64,000 nt of DNA. Source: Nonomuraea basaltis (GTDB taxonomy: Bacteria > Actinomycetota > Actinomycetes > Streptosporangiales > Streptosporangiaceae). The notes under the pieces were generated by a model. That model did not search any database. It worked only from the letters and a program-made list of their open reading frames with translations, and was not told where the DNA came from. Below are positions 42,825 to 50,667 of the stretch, piece after piece; within the stretch, counting starts at the first letter, position 1, and every line of letters starts with the position of its first letter. A program made the position numbers and the translations under genes. Location of the stretch: NCBI RefSeq assembly GCF_005893125.1, contig NZ_VCJS01000030.1, positions 1-64,000 of the forward strand, in the 5' to 3' direction.

Positions 42825-42867
42825 TTGTGTATAGAGCACAGTTGAGGCGAACAGGCAGGAGCCGGCC

Positions 42868-43803
42868 ATGAGCGAGCACAGCGAGCCAACGACAGGCGCA
42901 GCCGAACCGCTCGACGGCCGGATGGACTCCGCCACCGAGGCGTTCGTCGCCCACCGCAACCTGCTCTTCACCGTCGCCTACGAGATGCTCGGATCGGCTG
43001 CCGACGCCGAAGACGTCCTGCAGGAAACCTGGCTGCGGTGGATGAAGGTCGACATGGGGCAGGTGCGCGACCAACGGGCGTACCTGGTCCGGATCACGAC
43101 CCGGCGCTCGCTCGACCGGCTGCGCACCATGAATCGCCGTAAGGAGGACTACGTCGGCTCCTGGCTGCCGGAGCCGCTGCTCACCGCGCCGGACGTGGCC
43201 GAGGACGTCGAGCTGGCCGAGAGCGTGTCGATGGCGCTCATGATCGTCCTGGAGACGCTGTCGCCGACCGAACGCGCCGTCTTCGTGCTGCGCGAGGCCT
43301 TCGGTATCAGTCACGACGAGATCGCGGCCGCCGTCGGCAAGAGCCCCGCCGCCGTCCGCCAGATCGCGCACCGCGCCCGAGAGCACGTCGATGCCCGCCG
43401 CCCGCGTGAGGAGGTCGCCCCGAACCAGGCCCGGGCGGTGTTGGAGTCGTTCCAGCGCGCGTTTGAAACCCGGGACCTGCAGGGCCTCCTCGACGTGCTC
43501 GCCCCTGAGGTCGTCCTGATCAGCGACGGCGGCGGCATCAAGCGGGCCTCGCCGCGGCCGATCACCGGCGCCGGCAAGGTGGCCCGCTTCATCGTCGGCG
43601 GCCTCGGCAAGGCCCGAGTCGCGCTCACCAGTGTCCACACGGTGGTCAACGGCAACCCGGCAATCGTCCTACGCGTGAACGGCGAGATCGACGGCGTCAT
43701 AGCAGTCCGTGTCGAGCACGCCCGCATCACCGGCCTCTACTACGTCCGCAACCCGCAGAAGCTGACCCGCGTTGAATCCGAGACCCCACTCACGCTGACG
43801 TAA
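42868..43803 (+). CDS. ECF41-family RNA polymerase sigma factor (SigJ-like)
   Basis: This 311-aa sigma factor has sigma2 (VAYEMLGSAADAEDVLQETWLRW), the ECF41 linker motif SWLPEPL and sigma4 (LSPTERAVFVLREAFGISHDEIAAAVGKSPAAVRQIAHRAREHV). A C-terminal SnoaL-like domain carries LISDGGG and ends near NPQKL (the family has NPDKL). In this family the C-terminal domain both stimulates and restrains the sigma, and no separate anti-sigma factor is needed. The exact promoter consensus upstream supports autoregulation, and the divergent SDR may be its target. Confidence 0.92.
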   Translation: MSEHSEPTTGAAEPLDGRMDSATEAFVAHRNLLFTVAYEMLGSAADAEDVLQETWLRWMKVDMGQVRDQRAYLVRITTRRSLDRLRTMNRRKEDYVGSWLPEPLLTAPDVAEDVELAESVSMALMIVLETLSPTERAVFVLREAFGISHDEIAAAVGKSPAAVRQIAHRAREHVDARRPREEVAPNQARAVLESFQRAFETRDLQGLLDVLAPEVVLISDGGGIKRASPRPITGAGKVARFIVGGLGKARVALTSVHTVVNGNPAIVLRVNGEIDGVIAVRVEHARITGLYYVRNPQKLTRVESETPLTLT

Positions 43804-44176
43804 TCCTTCAGCCGCCGCGCCGTGATCACGATATCGCGACCGTACGGAGCACCCAGAGCGAAGACATCTGCTCATCGTCAGAAGCGCGTACTGGTCCGGT
43901 CCCGTCACCACGTAAAGCACGCAAACGTCCTCTTCGAGACATGGCCGCTCAGGCTCCCCTGGCAGCCGACACACCGCCACCACCCTGCGATCAACACGGT
44001 GACGAGCCGGCCCGCAGCCTCGGAGCGACTTGGACCTGACGGTGGCACAAGAGGCTCTCGTCCTGCGCAGGACGGTCCGGCAGGTCGGGAGCCCGATGAT
44101 GGCGGTGCGATCACGCTGCCGAGGTCGCCGGCAAGCAGAACAAATCTCGGCCAGATCCATTACCAGGAGGTTATTC
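43804..44176. other. 373-bp gap without a convincing gene
   Basis: No open frame here has a coding look or a recognisable domain on either strand. It starts after the sigma gene and ends with AGGAGG before the P450. It probably holds the P450 promoter, but no clear -35/-10 pair or dyad stands out. Confidence 0.5.
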
Positions 44177-45400
44177 ATGACGAAGAGCGTTGCCGGCGAA
44201 CTCGCCGGCCTGGAACTGCCGGTCGAGCGTGGCTGCCCGTTCGCCCCGCCCGCCGCCTACGAGCGACTGCGCGAGCAGGCGCCGATCAGCAAGGTCCGCC
44301 TGACCAGCGGCGGCGAGGCGTGGTGGGTGTCCGGGCATGAGGAGGCCCGTGCCGTCCTCGCCGACGGCCGCTTCTCCTCCGACAAGCGCAAGGACGGCTT
44401 CCCGCTCTTCACCCTCGATGCGGCGACACTGCAGCAGCTCCGCAGCCAGCCGCCGTTGATGCTCGGCATGGACGGCGCGGAACACTCCGCGGCCCGCCGT
44501 CCGATGATCGGCGAGTTCACCGTGAAGCGGCTGGCCGCGCTGCGCCCGCGGATCCAGGACATCGTCGACCACTTCATCGACGACATGCTCGCCGCCGACC
44601 GGCGGCCGGTCGACCTGGTGCAGGCGCTGTCCCTGCCGGTGCCCTCCCTGGTGATCTGCGAACTGCTCGGCGTCCCCTACACCGACCACGACTTCTTCCA
44701 AAGCCGCACCACCATGATGGTGCGCCGGACCTCGCTGGAAGACCGCCGGCGAGCCTTCGCCGAACTGCGCGCCTACATCGACGACCTGGTCACCCGCAAG
44801 GAGTCCGAACCCGGCGACGACCTGTTCGGCCGGCAGATCGCCCGGCAACGCCGGCAGGGCACCCTCGACCACGCGGGCCTGGTGAGCCTGGCCTTCCTGC
44901 TGCTGACCGCCGGACACGAGACCACCGCGAACATGATCTCGCTCGGCGTGGTCGGGCTGCTCTCCCATCCGGAGCAACTGGCCCTGGTCAAGGCCGACCC
45001 GGGCAGGACGCCCATGGCCGTGGAGGAACTGCTGCGCTACTTCACCATCGCCGACGGGGTCACCTCCCGGCTGGCCACCGAAGACGTGGAGATCGGCGGG
45101 GTGAGCATCACGGCCGGCGAGGGCGTCATCGTCTCGGCCCTGTCGGCCAACTGGGACCCGGCGGCGTTCAAGGATCCGGCCGAACTGGATGTCGAGCGCG
45201 GGGCCCGCCACCACCTCGCCTTCGGATTCGGCCCGCACCAGTGCCTCGGCCAGAACCTGGCCCGGATGGAGCTGCAGATCCTCTTCGACACGCTGTTCCG
45301 CCGCATCCCCACCCTGCGGCTCGCCGCACCGGCCGAGGACCTGCCGTTCAAGACCGACGCCGTCATCTACGGCGTTCACGAACTCCCGGTCACCTGGTGA
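44177..45400 (+). CDS. Cytochrome P450 (CYP105-like)
   Basis: This 407-aa monooxygenase has the I-helix oxygen motif LTAGHETTAN, the ExxR pair in VEELLRYF and the heme loop FGFGPHQCLGQNLAR with the Cys ligand near residue 357. Its length and order suit a soluble bacterial P450. AGGAGG precedes the ATG at 44177. The ferredoxin gene follows by 7 bp, but that ferredoxin has lost its C-terminus, so another electron donor may be needed. Confidence 0.93.
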   Translation: MTKSVAGELAGLELPVERGCPFAPPAAYERLREQAPISKVRLTSGGEAWWVSGHEEARAVLADGRFSSDKRKDGFPLFTLDAATLQQLRSQPPLMLGMDGAEHSAARRPMIGEFTVKRLAALRPRIQDIVDHFIDDMLAADRRPVDLVQALSLPVPSLVICELLGVPYTDHDFFQSRTTMMVRRTSLEDRRRAFAELRAYIDDLVTRKESEPGDDLFGRQIARQRRQGTLDHAGLVSLAFLLLTAGHETTANMISLGVVGLLSHPEQLALVKADPGRTPMAVEELLRYFTIADGVTSRLATEDVEIGGVSITAGEGVIVSALSANWDPAAFKDPAELDVERGARHHLAFGFGPHQCLGQNLARMELQILFDTLFRRIPTLRLAAPAEDLPFKTDAVIYGVHELPVTW

Positions 45401-45407
45401 GCAGGAC

Positions 45408-45575
45408 ATGATGCGCATCAAAGCGGACACCGGCCTCTGCGTCGGCTCCGGCCAGTGCGTCCTGACCGAGCCGGCCGTCTTCGACCAAGACGACGACGGC
45501 ATCGTGGCCCTGCTGACCGACCACCCCGACGACCAGAGCGCGGCGATCTGCCGGCTCACGGTCGACTGGGTGTAG
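45408..45575 (+). pseudogene. Truncated [3Fe-4S] ferredoxin
   Basis: The 55-residue reading begins RIKADTGLCVGSGQCVLTEPAVFDQDDDGIV, the usual ferredoxin front with Cys-x5-Cys at 11 and 17. The expected CPxxAI end is missing. From about residue 45 the sequence (AAICRLTVDWV) is the antisense of a LysR helix-turn-helix, so one Cys (48) is there by chance and the spacing is short. The fold is likely unable to bind a normal cluster. ATG at 45411 is also possible. Confidence 0.75.
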
Positions 45576-45661
45576 CCGAGGCGGGCCGCCGCCCGGCCGA
45601 ACGAGCCCTCCTCGGCGACAGCGGCCATCGCGGCCAGGTGCCTCAGTTCGAGATCGGTCAC
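45536..45661 (-). pseudogene. 5' remnant of a LysR-family gene
   Basis: From GTG at 45661 the minus strand encodes about 42 residues that match a LysR helix-turn-helix (LELRHLAAMAAVAEEGSF ... GYTQSTVSRQIAAL). Then it breaks into the antisense of the ferredoxin at about 45536. The rest of the gene is gone. It is divergent from the EamA remnant, a common LysR/transporter pairing. Confidence 0.8.
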
Positions 45662-45755
45662 GGGTCCCAGCGCACCCCAGTCATCGCTTCTAGCGATCGA
45701 ATTGATCGAAAACAATCGCTTTTCACGATGGCGCCTGGCTCCTAGCGTGGCTGGC

Positions 45756-45881
45756 ATGACAGTAACCACTGTTGCACCGACAAAAGCTCGAAGCCCTCTC
45801 CTGCTTGTCGGGGCCGCCCTGGCGATCGTCTACGTCGTCTGGGGCTCGACCTACCTCGCGAATCAAGGGAGAGTCCAATGA
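45756..45881 (+). pseudogene. 5' remnant of an EamA/DMT transporter gene
   Basis: ATG at 45756 opens 41 codons with the first helix of an EamA drug/metabolite exporter (LLLVGAALAIVYVVWGSTYLA). It then ends abruptly at ANQGRVQ with TGA inside the next gene's ATGA. The usual ten-helix protein of about 300 residues is truncated after one. The ribosome site of the hydrolase is in the leftover sequence. Confidence 0.8.
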
Positions 45882-46585
45882 GCACATTCGTGTTGATCCA
45901 CGGCGGAGGAGACGTCGGATGGTCCTGGCACCTGGTGGAGGCCGAGCTACGAGCGCGTGGGCACGACGTGCTGGCTCCCGACCTTCCGGGTGATGACGAG
46001 TCGAAGACCCTGGCGGACTACGCCGACGCCGTGGTCGAGGCCGTCGGTGACAAGCAGGACCTGGTCGTCGTGGGCCACTCGTTCGGCGCGTTCACCGCCC
46101 CGTTGGTCGCCGATCGGCTGCCCGTCGATGTGCTGGTCCTCCTGGCCGGCATGATCCCGTCGCCGGGTGAGACGCCGGATGAGTGGTGGGCCAACACCGG
46201 CTGCCAGAGCGCGGTGGAGGAGCAGGCCAAGCGCGATGGCGGTTTGACCGGCAGCGCGGATCCATTCGTGAGCTTCTACCACGATGTACCCCGGGAGCTG
46301 GCCGAGGAGGCGATGGGCAAGGAGCGCGACCATCCGTCCAGGGCCGCATCGGCCGCTCCGTGGCCGTTGGATGCGTGGCCGAACGTGCCGACGAGGTTCG
46401 TGCTCTGCAGCGAGGACCGCTTCTTCCCGCCCGACTTCTTTCGCCGGCTGGTGCCCGAGCGCCTGGGTATCGTCCCCGACGAGATCGCGGGCGGCCACTG
46501 CGTCGCACTCAGCCGCCCCAGAGAGGTGGCGGACATGTTGGCGGGCTACGCGGCTACCGCGTCTGCCACGAGGATCGAGCAGTGA
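45878..46585 (+). CDS. Alpha/beta hydrolase
   Basis: This 235-aa alpha/beta-hydrolase has the oxyanion loop LIHGGGDVGWSW and the nucleophile elbow VGHSFGAF with Ser near residue 68. Asp in SEDRFFP and His in GGHCVALSRP complete the triad. It is related to salicylate esterase/HNL-like enzymes. GGGAGAG precedes the ATG. It follows the EamA remnant by a 4-bp overlap, so its present context is secondary. Confidence 0.9.
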   Translation: MSTFVLIHGGGDVGWSWHLVEAELRARGHDVLAPDLPGDDESKTLADYADAVVEAVGDKQDLVVVGHSFGAFTAPLVADRLPVDVLVLLAGMIPSPGETPDEWWANTGCQSAVEEQAKRDGGLTGSADPFVSFYHDVPRELAEEAMGKERDHPSRAASAAPWPLDAWPNVPTRFVLCSEDRFFPPDFFRRLVPERLGIVPDEIAGGHCVALSRPREVADMLAGYAATASATRIEQ

Positions 46586-46732
46586 ACCGTTCCTCGGCGG
46601 CGGCCGCCCCGCCGGGCGTCGAGGCATGGACGCGGCCCGCACAGACCGCCGCCAAGCGTCAGCTGAGGCGTACTCCGGCTACGCATCGCGCACCGCTACC
46701 CCTTCCGCGAGGCCCGCAGCGCCCGGCTCGCC

Positions 46733-47917
46733 TCAGCCGGACGGGAGGGGGCGGCGGATCGGGGTGAGGAGGCCGGACAGTGATACCAGGACGCAGCCGG
46801 CTCCGGCGATGACCGCCACGGTGGCGACGCCGAGTTCGGAGGCGCCGAGAGTGAGGAGGGCGGCGCCGGCAGGGCCCAGTGCGTAGTGGATGGTCCAGAA
46901 GGCGGCGGTGACCCTGCCCAGGAGGTGGCTGGGGGTGACCTCTTGGCGGAAGGACTGGGAGCAGATTCCGGCGACAGCCGTACCGAACACGAACAGCGCC
47001 ATGAGGACGGCGATCGAAGGCACGCCGGTGGCCAGCCCGATGCAGCCCATCGCCAGGCCGGACAGCGTGGTGGCGGTCACCCAGGTGTGACCGAATCCGA
47101 TCGCCTTGCGGATGCGGGCGATCAGCGGGGCGCCCAGGATGGTGCCGACGGCCGCGCAGGCGAGGACCAGGCCGATGGCGTCGTCGTTCTGGGCGAGGTC
47201 GTGCTTGAGGTGGTAGATGACGATGTCGTCCACCCCTGCGGTCAGGAAGATGAAGAAGGTCAGCAGGATCGTCAGCGAGCGCAGCACCGGCTGCCGCCAC
47301 AGGAACCTGGCGCCTTCGAGCAGGCCGCCCCGGTCTTCCGGCGCTGTGGCCGGGCGTAGCCGGATCAGCAGGATGCCGAGCGCGGACACCACGAAGGTCG
47401 CGGCGTCGATGCCGATCGCGACCACCGGGCCGTATGCCTTGGAGATCACCCCGACCAGTGCGGGACCACCGATGCTGCCCGCGGCGTAGATGGCGTACAG
47501 GCGGCCGTTGGCCTGGGTGATCTGACCTGGTTCGACCAGGCTGGGCACCACCGTGACGTACGTGACCTGGAACAACATGCCCAGGGCGGCGCCCAGGGGG
47601 ACGATCACGTACAGCAGCCAGATCTGCGGGCCGGAGATCCAGACGATCGGGATGGCGCCGTAGAGCGCGGCGCGGGCGAGGTCGCAGCCGATGAGCAGGC
47701 GGCGACGGTCCAGGCGATCGGCGAGGTATCCGGCGAACACCCCGGCCACGAGTGATGCGGCACCGGACAGACCGGTGAGGACGCCCATCTGCACGACGGA
47801 GCCGGTCGCATGCAGGATCAGCAGCGGGATGGCGAGCGTCGAGAACGAGTCACCGGCCACCGACAGGGCCTGAACGGACAGGAAGATGTTGAAATCACGG
47901 TTGCGAAAGAGGTTCAT
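46733..47917 (-). CDS. MFS transporter, MFS_3 (macrolide-efflux-like)
   Basis: This 394-aa, 12-helix permease has the opening FRNRDFNIFLSVQALSVAGDSFSTLAIPLL and the loop GYLADRLDRRRLL. This is the pattern of MefA/enterobactin exporter-type efflux proteins. It is a single gene, convergent with the hydrolase. A short dyad at 47926-47941 lies nine bases from its start. Confidence 0.9.
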   Translation of the reverse strand: MNLFRNRDFNIFLSVQALSVAGDSFSTLAIPLLILHATGSVVQMGVLTGLSGAASLVAGVFAGYLADRLDRRRLLIGCDLARAALYGAIPIVWISGPQIWLLYVIVPLGAALGMLFQVTYVTVVPSLVEPGQITQANGRLYAIYAAGSIGGPALVGVISKAYGPVVAIGIDAATFVVSALGILLIRLRPATAPEDRGGLLEGARFLWRQPVLRSLTILLTFFIFLTAGVDDIVIYHLKHDLAQNDDAIGLVLACAAVGTILGAPLIARIRKAIGFGHTWVTATTLSGLAMGCIGLATGVPSIAVLMALFVFGTAVAGICSQSFRQEVTPSHLLGRVTAAFWTIHYALGPAGAALLTLGASELGVATVAVIAGAGCVLVSLSGLLTPIRRPLPSG

Positions 47918-47925
47918 CCGGCTGC

Positions 47926-47941
47926 TGATCCTCTCGGATCA
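47926..47941. promoter_or_regulatory. Dyad TGATCC-TCTC-GGATCA before the efflux gene
   Basis: A perfect 6-bp inverted repeat nine bases upstream of the efflux ATG. On the sense strand it includes GAGAGG, so a bound repressor or a hairpin could hide the ribosome site. Confidence 0.45.
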
Positions 47942-48121
47942 CAGCACTGGCCTCAAGGGGATTTCCCGCTGCTGGCGGGGATGATCCTGCTCGCAATCGA
48001 TCGCGTCCAGTGAGAACCGCGTCGGCACGCAGAGGTGCGACCGGCCAAGATCAACGCGGTTTGCGCTACCAGCGCTCTCGATTGGCGTACGGATGCGAAG
48101 CGGAAGAACGCCGCCAGGTCA

Positions 48122-48150
48122 TTGACTTTTTACGGTCCGGGCCGTTATCT
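48122..48150 (+). promoter_or_regulatory. Vegetative-type promoter of the beta-propeller gene
   Basis: TTGACT (48122-48127) and TTATCT (48145-48150) are separated by 17 bp. They lie in an AT-richer patch 68 bp before the start at 48218. The 300-bp gap 47918-48217 otherwise holds only the dyad above and a short open frame ending FPLLAGMILLAIDRVQ that may be a gene remnant. Confidence 0.6.
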
Positions 48151-48217
48151 CGCATTGAACCAAAAATCTGGCGAATTTGGCTTTCCGTCCACGACCGTAA
48201 TCCTTCCCGGAGCATTG

Positions 48218-50398
48218 ATGCGCATCCTCTCCGTCCTGTTGTCCGCCCTCTTAGCCGCCTCCCCAGCCCAGGGAACCGTGACCGACTTCGGCGTGCAGTC
48301 GACCGCGCTCACCGTGTTCGAGGGCTACTTCGGCACCGGCCAGGGCGGGCGGCCGGCCGTCTTCAGCATCCAGATGGGCACACCCGGCGTCGTGGCCGAA
48401 GTGGACCCGGTGACCCGCGAGCTGCGCGACACCGTGCAGCTGCCCGGCTCGTCGGGCGGCTGGGGCATCACCCAGACCGATGACGGCACCGTCTACGCCG
48501 GCACCTACCCGAACGGTCACCTGTACTCCTTCAAGCCGGGCAGCGACGAGGCGACCGACCTCGGTCAGGTGGTGCCTGGTGAGCTCTACGCCTACGGCCT
48601 GCAGGCCAACAAGAACGGCACCGTCTATGGCGGCACCTACCCCGGCGCGCGCGCCTTCTCCTACTCCCCGGCCGAGGGCTTCCGTGATCTGGGCGCGATG
48701 TTCGAGGGCCAGCAGTACGTCGTCGACATCGCGATCGACCCCGACAGGCAGCTGCTCTGGGCGGCCGTCGGCTCCGCCGGGCACCTGATCAGGATGGACC
48801 TGAACAGCGGCGACAAGCGCGACATCTGGCCCGAGGCCCTGCGCGGCGACCCCAACTACCCCTATGGCATCAACCTCGTGGCCGGCAAGCTGTTCGTCAA
48901 GCGCAGCAAGGGCCAGGCGCTTGTGCTCGACCCGGATTCGGGAGCCGTGCTGGCCGACGGGTTCACGATGAGCTCGCGCGGCACCACCAAGGTGGCCAAG
49001 GACGGCTATGTCTACTTCACCTCGGGCACCGAGCTGTGGCGCTACGATCTGGCCGCCAACCGGCCCGAGCAGGTGCCGGGCCCGGTGATCGCGGGCGGCG
49101 CCGCTGTCGGCTGGGGCTTCGTCGACGGAACGCTTTACGCCGCGATCGGCAACTACAACGCCGCCGCCTTCTCCTACGACCCGCGCACCGGCGCCGTACA
49201 GCGCTTCAAGCTGCCCTTCCCGTACCAGCCCATCGACATCAACAACGTCACCGCCGGGCCGGACGGCAGGATTTACACCAACCTCTACATCAACGGCAAC
49301 GTCGCCGTCCTGGACCCGGCCACCGGCCAGGTCACCCAGCTCGGCCGCGCAGCGCAGACCGACGGATGGTTCTGGAAGGACGGCAAGCTCTACCTCGGCA
49401 CATACCCCAACGGCGCGATCATGTACTACGACCCGGCCAAGCCGTTCGTGAGCGGCACGAACCCGCGCGAACTGTTCCGCTTGATCGGCGACGGGCAGAA
49501 CCGCCCAGTGGCCTTCGCCTCCGCCGGGAGCAAGATCTACATCGGCAGCACCCCCGACTACGGGTTGTGGGGCGGCGCGCTCACCGTCTACGACGAGAGC
49601 ACAGGAGAACACACCGTGCTACGCGCTCCGGTCGCCGACCAGGCCGTGAACTCCCTGACCGTGCTGGGCGACACGCTCTGGGGCGGCACCTCCGTCAACG
49701 GCGGCGGCGGCACCTCACCCAAGGCGACCGAGGCAAAGCTGTTCACCTACGACCTCGCGACCGGCATCAAGCGGGACGAACACACCCCCGTACCCGGAGC
49801 GAGCTCGATCACCTCGCTGGTCAAGGGGCCAGACGGGCTGCTGTGGGGGCTCGCCGACGGCGCGCTGTTCATTGTCGACCCCGCCACCGCCCAGGTGGTA
49901 CGCCGGGTGAAGCTCCCCGCCGGATACAGCGGCGTCCAGGACGAGCTGCACGTCAACCCCGACGAGCACGTCTACGCCTCGCTCGACGGACGCCTGTTCC
50001 GCATCGACCCGCTGTCGATGAAGTTCACGGTCGCGCGCGACTCCGGCGTCTACCGGAGCTCGCAGGACGGCTCGGGCAACATCTGGTTCCGCAGCGGAAC
50101 CAAGGACGCCGCCGGCGCCGTCCAGGGTGGTGCTCGCCTGCTGCGGTACACCCCGCCACCGGACGGCTGCCCCCGCTCCGACCTGTCGCGCACGGTGCGG
50201 GTGAAGGACCGCGACAGCGGCGTCGCCAACCGCTACCGATCCGACGGGTGCACGATCGAGGACCTCATCGAGGACGAGAAGTACTCCGGTGCCCGGCTCA
50301 TCGCCCACGTCGCCAAGAAGAGCGCCGAATTGGTGGCGTCGGGACTGATCACTCCGCAGGAGGCCGCCCGCATCATCGCGGTGACGCCCAAGCCGTAA
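48218..50398 (+). CDS. Large secreted beta-propeller protein
   Basis: This 726-aa protein has a short Sec signal (MRILSVLLSALLAASPAQG) and many repeats of the type DDGTVYAGTYPNGHLYSFKPGSDEATDLGQV, about 45 residues each. That suggests one or two seven-bladed propellers. The C-terminal about 60 residues are helical (SGARLIAHVAKKSAELVASGLIT). No catalytic residues stand out. The secretion and blade pattern recall polysaccharide-binding or lyase-accessory propellers; the function is unknown. GGAG precedes ATG 48218. Confidence 0.75.
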   Translation: MRILSVLLSALLAASPAQGTVTDFGVQSTALTVFEGYFGTGQGGRPAVFSIQMGTPGVVAEVDPVTRELRDTVQLPGSSGGWGITQTDDGTVYAGTYPNGHLYSFKPGSDEATDLGQVVPGELYAYGLQANKNGTVYGGTYPGARAFSYSPAEGFRDLGAMFEGQQYVVDIAIDPDRQLLWAAVGSAGHLIRMDLNSGDKRDIWPEALRGDPNYPYGINLVAGKLFVKRSKGQALVLDPDSGAVLADGFTMSSRGTTKVAKDGYVYFTSGTELWRYDLAANRPEQVPGPVIAGGAAVGWGFVDGTLYAAIGNYNAAAFSYDPRTGAVQRFKLPFPYQPIDINNVTAGPDGRIYTNLYINGNVAVLDPATGQVTQLGRAAQTDGWFWKDGKLYLGTYPNGAIMYYDPAKPFVSGTNPRELFRLIGDGQNRPVAFASAGSKIYIGSTPDYGLWGGALTVYDESTGEHTVLRAPVADQAVNSLTVLGDTLWGGTSVNGGGGTSPKATEAKLFTYDLATGIKRDEHTPVPGASSITSLVKGPDGLLWGLADGALFIVDPATAQVVRRVKLPAGYSGVQDELHVNPDEHVYASLDGRLFRIDPLSMKFTVARDSGVYRSSQDGSGNIWFRSGTKDAAGAVQGGARLLRYTPPPDGCPRSDLSRTVRVKDRDSGVANRYRSDGCTIEDLIEDEKYSGARLIAHVAKKSAELVASGLITPQEAARIIAVTPKP

Positions 50399-50417
50399 GC
50401 CGCCCCCCGAACGTCAC

Positions 50418-50640
50418 GTCCCGCGTGCCGCCCAGCTGCACGCGGGGACATGGACGCCGATGCCTGCGCCGTCGTAGCCGCCATCGGCCAGGGTGGGCAG
50501 GCCGCGGGCGGCGGCGTACAGCGCGCCCAGCACGTGTGCGCGGGCGGCGGTCAGGTCACCGAGCCCGGTTCGACATCGGCGATCCACACGGGCAGCCCGC
50601 TGGGTGCCAGGTCCCCAATGAGCTTTCGTAGCCAGCAGGA
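50418..50640 (-). mobile_element. Remnant of an IS5-family (DDE_Tnp_4) transposase
   Basis: On the minus strand two adjoining frames match the middle of an IS5/IS112-type transposase. LIGDLAPSGLPVWIADVEPGSV (50622 downward) ends at a stop at 50551-50553. After a frame change, DLTAARAHVLGALYAAARGLPTLAD and GYDGAGIGVHVP continue from about 50557. Both ends and the inverted repeats are missing, so it is a decayed copy, probably from an old insertion between the propeller and LAL genes. Confidence 0.75.
50420..50446 (+). terminator. Candidate hairpin after the propeller gene
   Basis: CCCGCGTGC and GCACGCGGG make a 9-bp stem with a 9-base loop, 21 bp after the propeller stop. It overlaps the transposase remnant, so the pairing could be incidental. 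Confidence 0.35.
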
Positions 50641-50667
50641 AACACCGAACTGAGGGATAGTCGGGAG

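Noticed and set aside
43822..44340. Plus-strand frame between the sigma and P450 genes
   Set aside because: No domain, unusual composition, and it overlaps the P450 start in another frame.
44171..45769. 532-codon minus-strand frame opposite the P450
   Set aside because: Only the first part matches a LysR helix-turn-helix, kept as a remnant. The rest is antisense to the P450 and ferredoxin.
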